A DNA stretch of 64,000 bases from Owenia fusiformis (lineage: Eukaryota; Annelida; Polychaeta; Sabellida; Oweniidae): the NCBI GenBank assembly GCA_903813345.2, contig CAIIXF020000011.1, positions 16,413,754 to 16,477,753 on the forward strand, read 5' to 3'. The notes under the pieces are model-generated. The model was not told the DNA's origin. It was given only the letters and a program-made list of their open reading frames with translations, and did not search any database. Shown piece by piece: positions 57,633 to 64,000 of this stretch; the stretch's first letter is position 1; each line of letters begins with the position of its first letter. Made by a program: the position numbers and the translations under genes.

Positions 57633-59887
57633 TGCCCGCTGATGAAAATATAAGTTTTTACAAACCGGCTTTATGTACCTGTAACACGTCCAAGTATGGG
57701 ATAAAGAGCGATACACACGCGATATATACGCTAAAATCTATATATATCCTGTCTTCAAGATATATATCGGATATATATCTTCAATACAGAGGTTTGTTAA
57801 AAAGTTCTTATATTTATGAATGACGATATACACGATATATTCGATATATATCCTCTTCCCAAGATATAGAGCGATATACACATGATAACGATATACACGA
57901 TATATATCCTCTTTCCTAGATATAGAGCGATACACACACGATATATACGCTATAATCGATATATATCCTGTCTTCAAGATATATATCAGATATATATCTT
58001 CAATACAGAGGTTTGTTAAAAAGTTCTTATATTTATGGATGACGATATACACGATATATTCGATATATATCCTACCCCAGAGATATATATCGGATATATT
58101 TCGATTTGAGGATGGGAAGAGATAGTTCCACGAATTTATCATTGAACTACGTGTTAAAGCCTCTTTATGTTTGAATTTCTTTTTCCATTACCTGCGAGGA
58201 AAATACTTATAATATTGATGGGAATGTAATTTAATTAATTTCCAATGCCTCCAAATGTTCCCAATTCTTCCTCAATTGCAATAGGTTGAAAATTGATGAT
58301 AAATCTGATGAATTTTGGAAAATCGACAATCCCATGTAAACCAATGGGAAATAGTAAGTTTGCCGCAAGTAATATGACAGAATATCTATCCATCTGAGAT
58401 GTTGCAAAAAATGCAAGTTAGGTGGCCAAAATTGTATTTGCTTACTTTGTTTAATAAAAATTTGATATGTTTCCTCAGTTTTAAAAAGTTATAGGTCTTC
58501 AAAGTCAAAATTATTTTTCTGTTACTTAAGTATTCATAAAGTAAACTGAACACTTAGAGTACAAAAAGTAGACAATTCAATTTTCTATAATTATAAAAAT
58601 ATTTTAGGTGAGTCTTTTACTGGTTAGGTACCCTGAAATCAGATTTGCCCCGAACCCACCATTTTCCATTGGTTTACATAGGAATGACGATTTTCACAAA
58701 TTCATAAAGTTTATCACCAATTTTCGACCTATTGTGATTGAGGAAAAAATTGGGAAACCTTGGGGGCATTGGAAATGAAGTCAAGTTACATTTCCATCAA
58801 TACACATTTTCCTCACAGGTTATGTTAAATAAAATTCAAACAAAAAGAGCCTTTAATATGTAGTTCAATGAGGGGGTTTCATTTACAAACTCATTTTTGG
58901 AAATAAATCTAATTTGTGAAAAAAGATACCAACTTGATATTTGTCTTGATATCAAGATACATAACGAAGATATACACGATTTTTTGGAAAAAATGAAAAA
59001 TTTGGAAAAAATGAAAATTTTGAAAATATGAAAATTTGTGAAAAACTGAAAAATTTTGAAAATGATTTTTTGGAAAACATGTAAAAATTGTAATATACCC
59101 GGTATCAATATCATCCCTGATATCATCCCTCTAATCCTGAATATCTTGAAAAGAGGATATATATCGAATATATCGTAAATATGGTGTGTATATCGCTCTA
59201 TATCTTGGAAAGAGGATATATATCGAATATATCATGTATATCATGTTTGAAAAATATAAGAACTGATTTAACAAAATTGTAAACTGGGAATATATATCCG
59301 ATATATATCTTGAAGACAGGATATATATCGAATACCATATTTATCAAGCACGATATACACGATATATTCGATATATATCCTCTTTCCTAGATATAGAGCG
59401 ATACACACGCGATATATACGCTAAAATCTATATATATCCTGTCTTCAAGATATATATCGGATATATATCTTCAATACAGAGGTTTGTTAAAAAGTTCTTA
59501 TATTTATGAATGACGATATACACGATATATTCGATATATATCCTCTTCCCAAGATATAGAGCGATATACACATGATAACGATATACACGATATATATCCT
59601 CTTTCCTAGATATAGAGCGATACACACACGATATATACGCTATAATCGATATATATCCTGTCTTCAAGATATATATCAGATATATATCTTCAATACAGAG
59701 GTTTGTTAAAAAGTTCTTATATTTATGGATGACGATATACACGATATATTCGATATATATCCTACCCCAGAGATATATATCGGATATATTTCGATTTGAG
59801 GATGGGAAGAGATAGTTCCACGAATTTATCTTCTGAGAGACGATATATATCGCTATACGACGATATAGCCATTCCTGCACCTTTATG

Positions 59888-62800
59888 TTTTTTACTTGCC
59901 AGTGGGATTTCCAAATATTTTGACTAGATTAAAGTTGCTCAAGTTTGTTAATTGAATCATCTAAGCTTTTGGTTTGCTACTGGCACCAACTTCTTTAAGA
60001 ATTCTATATTTGTCAACTTTTAGAAACTTTTGAACTGAGTCTTTGTTTTAAAAGTGAGTTTAATGCAAAGAGTAATGTGGATTCTACATTTCTTGAGTTA
60101 CTGACTTCAGACAACTCAATTTTTTGGCCTCGTTTATCATCTTCAGAAAAACCAAGGCGTCCTCCATGAAAAAATTGCCAATGATTATAAAACAGAAATG
60201 TTATATTTGCCACACTTATAATGCAATTTCAGATTTAGGAAGAGGGAATTCCTATGAAAGGAAGTCATAGGTAAATCAGATGGTAAATCAGGAGGCAGAA
60301 TTGATACTGTGCTAGCAGCATGAAGGTTTATTCAAACCATACTTTCCCCTCTTGGGATACATTAGGGGGTCTTCTATTGATGTTTATATCATATACAAAC
60401 AAGCCTATCTCATGGGAGAATAAAGTAGATCTTTGTTTCCATGAATTGATTTATGGACTTGACATTATTGTTGAATTTGCTAATGTTGCCCCTTGTGTAT
60501 TTGATATTTCTCTCAGTCATAAAAAGTCTGGATTTTACATGTTCTGATGTTGGAATTCTGGGAGGATTTTACACCCCACCATACTTTCCAAAGAACAATT
60601 AATGTAAATATGAGAGGAGAGAAGGGGATGATTACTTATATCTACTCTGAGCAATAATTATCTTTAAATTAAGAATATTTTATAATTCCATGTTTTCAGT
60701 ACATTATCTAAGAGTATTATGATTTATAGTGGTTCTAACATAACAAAAATTAGTAGGCCTTTCTTGGCATTACTGGTCCTTTCAAATTAAATTTAGGCCT
60801 AACTTTCAAGAAATTGGGCCTTAAGTTTTCAATTTCTTTTTGAAGATTTTTTTCAGACTTTAAATTTGCCCCCTCCCTTGTTAGGTTCCAGATCCACCCC
60901 TGAAAGGGATGGGACAAAGGCTATATTCCGCTTGCTGTACTACTTTGATTTTTTCAGTCTGATCATTGGTATATAATAAGTACACAATGTTGCATACTGA
61001 AATAAAAAGCTACCATGTTAGGATATCAGTTACATTTTTACATGTTGAACCTTTGAATATTTTCATAGCTAGTCTACATCAACACTGGGAGGTAGCAATA
61101 TAGGGCTAATGTGCCTCAGGGAATGTTATCTTATCTGGCCTCTCAAAGTCCCTGCCCCTCCCCCCCCCCCCCCAGTTCAAATTGGCAGTTTTTCACTAGA
61201 AATACAGTAAATCCCCATAAACCATATCAAACAAGAATTCCCTCTCATTACTATTTTGCTATGATTACTGATATTCACCTTTGTTTGGATAAAAATGATA
61301 TCCCAGCACTATATATCTTAGTAGATATATGGCTGACGATTGGTAAACAGCTTCACAATCTACCAGAGGAAGTCTCCCGAAGCCAAATTTACAAAGGAAC
61401 AGCTATCTCTGAAGAACTACTCAAATAGAGGAGGTCTCATAGAGCAACCCATCGTCAAACTTGACAGGAACGAAATGATGACTCATTGTTATAAGAATGA
61501 CATAACATTTCAATATCAATGAAAACTAAATCCATAATCAACCTATGACCATACTGATACAGATCAATTGTCTTAATCCCGGATTAAATCCTGAGCATAA
61601 TTACAATGAATGATAACCTGAATTATAGTTTCTAATCCCAATATTGGATGAAATGACAGAAAAATGTGGACTAACTGTCACAGCTAATGCATTCAATCTA
61701 CATTGATAACCTTCATATGACAATGCAGGATAACAATGTCTTATTAATCATATAAGCATCACTATTATGTCAATCAAAAAGATTGATATTCCCACTTAAA
61801 TTGATAAAAATAATTGTCATCGGAATCATGCGACATGTTTAGCTTTGAGTCAAAAATGACCTTTTCAGTGACTGATAAGTTGGTTGCATTATTATTGCAT
61901 ATCGAAAATAAATTGATAAGTACATGTTAATGACAATGAAAGGAAGTGCCATAAGACAGTACAAAAGTGTATTCGTAAAAATTATGGGTATGAAAAATAT
62001 GTACATATCCATAAGATCATATTTGTTTAGTTCTCTTATGTTGCCCTTTGTACGTCACATTCACAACTAATACAGTGGAAAATAATAGGTAAAATGTCAT
62101 ATGAATTATTCTACAAAGGTCACTATAACTTGATGATATCCTAATACAAGAACTTTACAGTATCAGCATCATCCCACAGCCCCATCAGTTATCCACAGTC
62201 TGTCATGTTTGACAGCGTTTATAGCCCATGATATACTGCTCAACTCAAACAATGCATTATGGGTAATAAATCTGTAAAATCCGTCTGCTGATGATTGTAA
62301 CAGCATCTGCTTTGTGTTTCAGTATCAACAACAGCCCACAGCAGTGAAGAAATGTCAACCAAAAAATGCCTAAAACCAGTAACTGCCATTTTAGCTGCAC
62401 TTAATATTACATAATACCTAATGTACTGAAAAGATAATAGGCAGGACCATTTCAAGCCCTTATCATTGTGTTTCACTAAGAATATCATCCATGATTTGAA
62501 CTTAACCAAGCAATAATGATGTGAACTATTTTGCTAAGAGTGGTATTGAGGAAACCCCAAAGTGGGAAAGAGACTTTAGTTCTAGTTCATTAGCCAGTTA
62601 TCAGCAACTGAAGACAAGGAAAGATAACACTGTCATAGGGGGGAGATAAAAGCGATAGCTGCAATAAAAAAACCTTTCTCTGACATAATTTTCCACTTTG
62701 CACAAGCTATAAATACATCTGCCTCAAAAATCACAAGATTTTATGCCTGCAGCTCGTAACATTAACAAATATCTGAACATGACATGAACACCCATTTTCT

Positions 62801-64000
62801 GATCTTCATTGCCTCATGAACTTGTTGGGTTATCTTGTCCTGAGAGAGAGCCTGCGCCTAAATATTCTACCTCATCACACATATTTGTATTCTAGACATT
62901 CTCTGTAAATTTTGAAGTCTCTGATTTTGCAGCATTTCAATATAATTTAGAGTGTTGTCTACATGCTGGTTTACATTTTTCCTTGCTAATTCCTCTCTTT
63001 TAAATTCTATTTCTTATTTCAAAACATGGCCACCATGAATTTTAATCTCTCAAAAGTATCCTCCCTATTAATGTTAGGATATCTATGGTACAAGACTTTT
63101 GCATTGAAATAATGAAGTTTTCTTTCATAACATCCACTACCACATCCACATATAAGTAGATAGATAAATCTAGCTTTCATAAGCTTTTGGTTTTTGGAAG
63201 TACCAAATACACCAAAACTGTTAAAGAAAGAGAGACGCGAAGATTTCTCTTTTCCAAACTCAGTTATATTGGTTTCGATGTTTTTGCAAGAAGTTCATAG
63301 GCGCCTAAATATTTTAGGATCCCGTGTGTGATTTCAAGTGATATCCCCATGATGGTAAATCATACCAAAACCATTTGATAAGTAAGAAACAAAAACAGAA
63401 TTCAGAAAGTAATAAGTCTCAGATCAAATTAATAAAGAGTTATTCAATACGGATAATTTTATTCCACACCGGAACTTAATTTTGTTGAAAATCCGATTAA
63501 ACAATATCGCTTTTTATTGCATTATTTCCATAATCTTAAATTTAATAATTTTTGCATTTTCATAATTTGATATGTCAAATCTTAATTGAATACTGGCTTA
63601 CATAATGAAAAAGATCTGTGCTGTTGTTTTTTTATTCTAATGCAACAATTTACTCTGAGACTTCTAATATGATTGTGTAACATGAAAACCTACTTGATAT
63701 CTAGCATCGTTAACAGGAAGTAAAGACTATTAGTGTCTAAATGTTTACCATTGATATCAAAAAGACATGCTATTCTTCTAAGAATGCAAGAAGAAAAAGA
63801 CAAGAAATAGATCTTTTGTATAAGATTGATCAGGTTTTGTAAGGAGGATCCCTTGCCATTTTAAACGCCATACATTTTTCTTTCATTCATGTTTATTTCA
63901 CGCACTTTCACTGCAAACATGAAAGAAATAACACATTTCTATACAATTGGAGTATTAACTCCAAACCAGTCGGTTGTTTTCATTGATTATCTATTTCTCA
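59888..64000 (-). other. Upstream intron, part beyond the satellite block
   Basis: No ankyrin-type exon, no domain and no clear transposon recognised. A TTTGCCCCCTCCCTTGTTAGG...CAGATCCACCCCTG stretch near 60866-60903 looks like one end of a hAT-type MITE. A 15-C run lies near 61160. Confidence 0.5.

Larger units (their letters stand above)
55888..59832. repeat. Tandem duplication, units 2253 and 1692 bp
   Basis: Unit 1 is 55888-58140 and unit 2 58141-59832. They are almost identical: the few differences I saw are C/A near 56120 versus 58373 and one T in a T-run near 56818. Unit 2 lacks the 561 bp of about 57138-57702. Both units end ATAGTTCCACGAATTTATC. Confidence 0.93.
53667..59887. mobile_element. 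TIR-bounded satellite-carrying composite block, 6.2 kb (intron)
   Basis: GGTGCAGGAATGGCTATATC begins at 53673. Its inverted copy ends at 59881, and the two arms match over 37 bp with one mismatch. TTTTTTAC stands at 53659-53666 and 59888-59895 and may be an 8-bp target duplication, though the T-run makes it weak. Between the ends are a 170-bp satellite array, a SINE, a derivative of the 24480 foldback MITE, one inverted satellite monomer, hairpins and a tandem duplication. I find no transposase. It sits in the ANKRD6-like intron upstream of 48437. Confidence 0.6.

Noticed and set aside
54992-59880. Ile/Tyr-rich frames of 60-150 codons
   Set aside because: Satellite read-through; composition is dictated by GATATA repeats.
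53700-59880. Centromere
   Set aside because: The unit length fits, but 1.6 kb of array inside an intron with TIRs is not evidence of a centromere.

Overview
This is an AT-rich stretch of a metazoan nuclear genome, most likely a marine invertebrate. The evidence is a spliced gene with GT/AG introns up to 11 kb and very dense, mostly decayed DNA transposons, foldback elements and LINE fragments. There are no operons, no rRNA, no stand-alone tRNA gene and no CRISPR array. I cannot name the phylum from sequence alone.

The only host gene I can support is on the minus strand: the last five exons (33280-48437) of an ANKRD6/diversin-like gene (vertebrate ANKRD6, fly diego family), a Wnt/planar-cell-polarity scaffold. 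Visible are two ankyrin-repeat exons of exactly 99 bp, a basic exon, a proline-rich exon carrying the conserved YYKDLAGN block, and a large last exon with a coiled coil and a conserved KWYERR block near the C terminus. All five exons are phase 0. The 5' exons with the earlier ankyrin repeats lie beyond 64000.

Positions 1-33000, downstream of the gene, hold nested mobile elements. These include two mariner relics with TA target duplications (7760-8825, 18529-19615), the second sitting inside the end of a non-LTR retrotransposon ORF (18485-21092). A third DNA transposon (9883 to about 11670) is broken by an L1-like LINE tail with a perfect 16-bp target duplication. There are also a fragment resembling DUF3504/Crypton-related proteins (7098-7388), two copies of a 620-bp MITE (5254-5880, 23221-23848), a foldback MITE (24480-25358), several hAT-like short elements, long hairpins and minisatellites.

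The long introns (37044-48338 and 48438 onward) carry pogo/Tigger-like MITEs. They also hold the most unusual object here, a block of about 6.2 kb (53667-59887) enclosed by 37-bp inverted repeats. Inside it are eight tandem units of about 170 bp rich in GATATA/ATATCG, a tRNA-derived SINE, a decayed copy of the 24480 foldback MITE, and a recent tandem duplication differing by a 561-bp hairpin-rich segment. I regard this satellite-carrying, TIR-bounded block as the best candidate for something undescribed.
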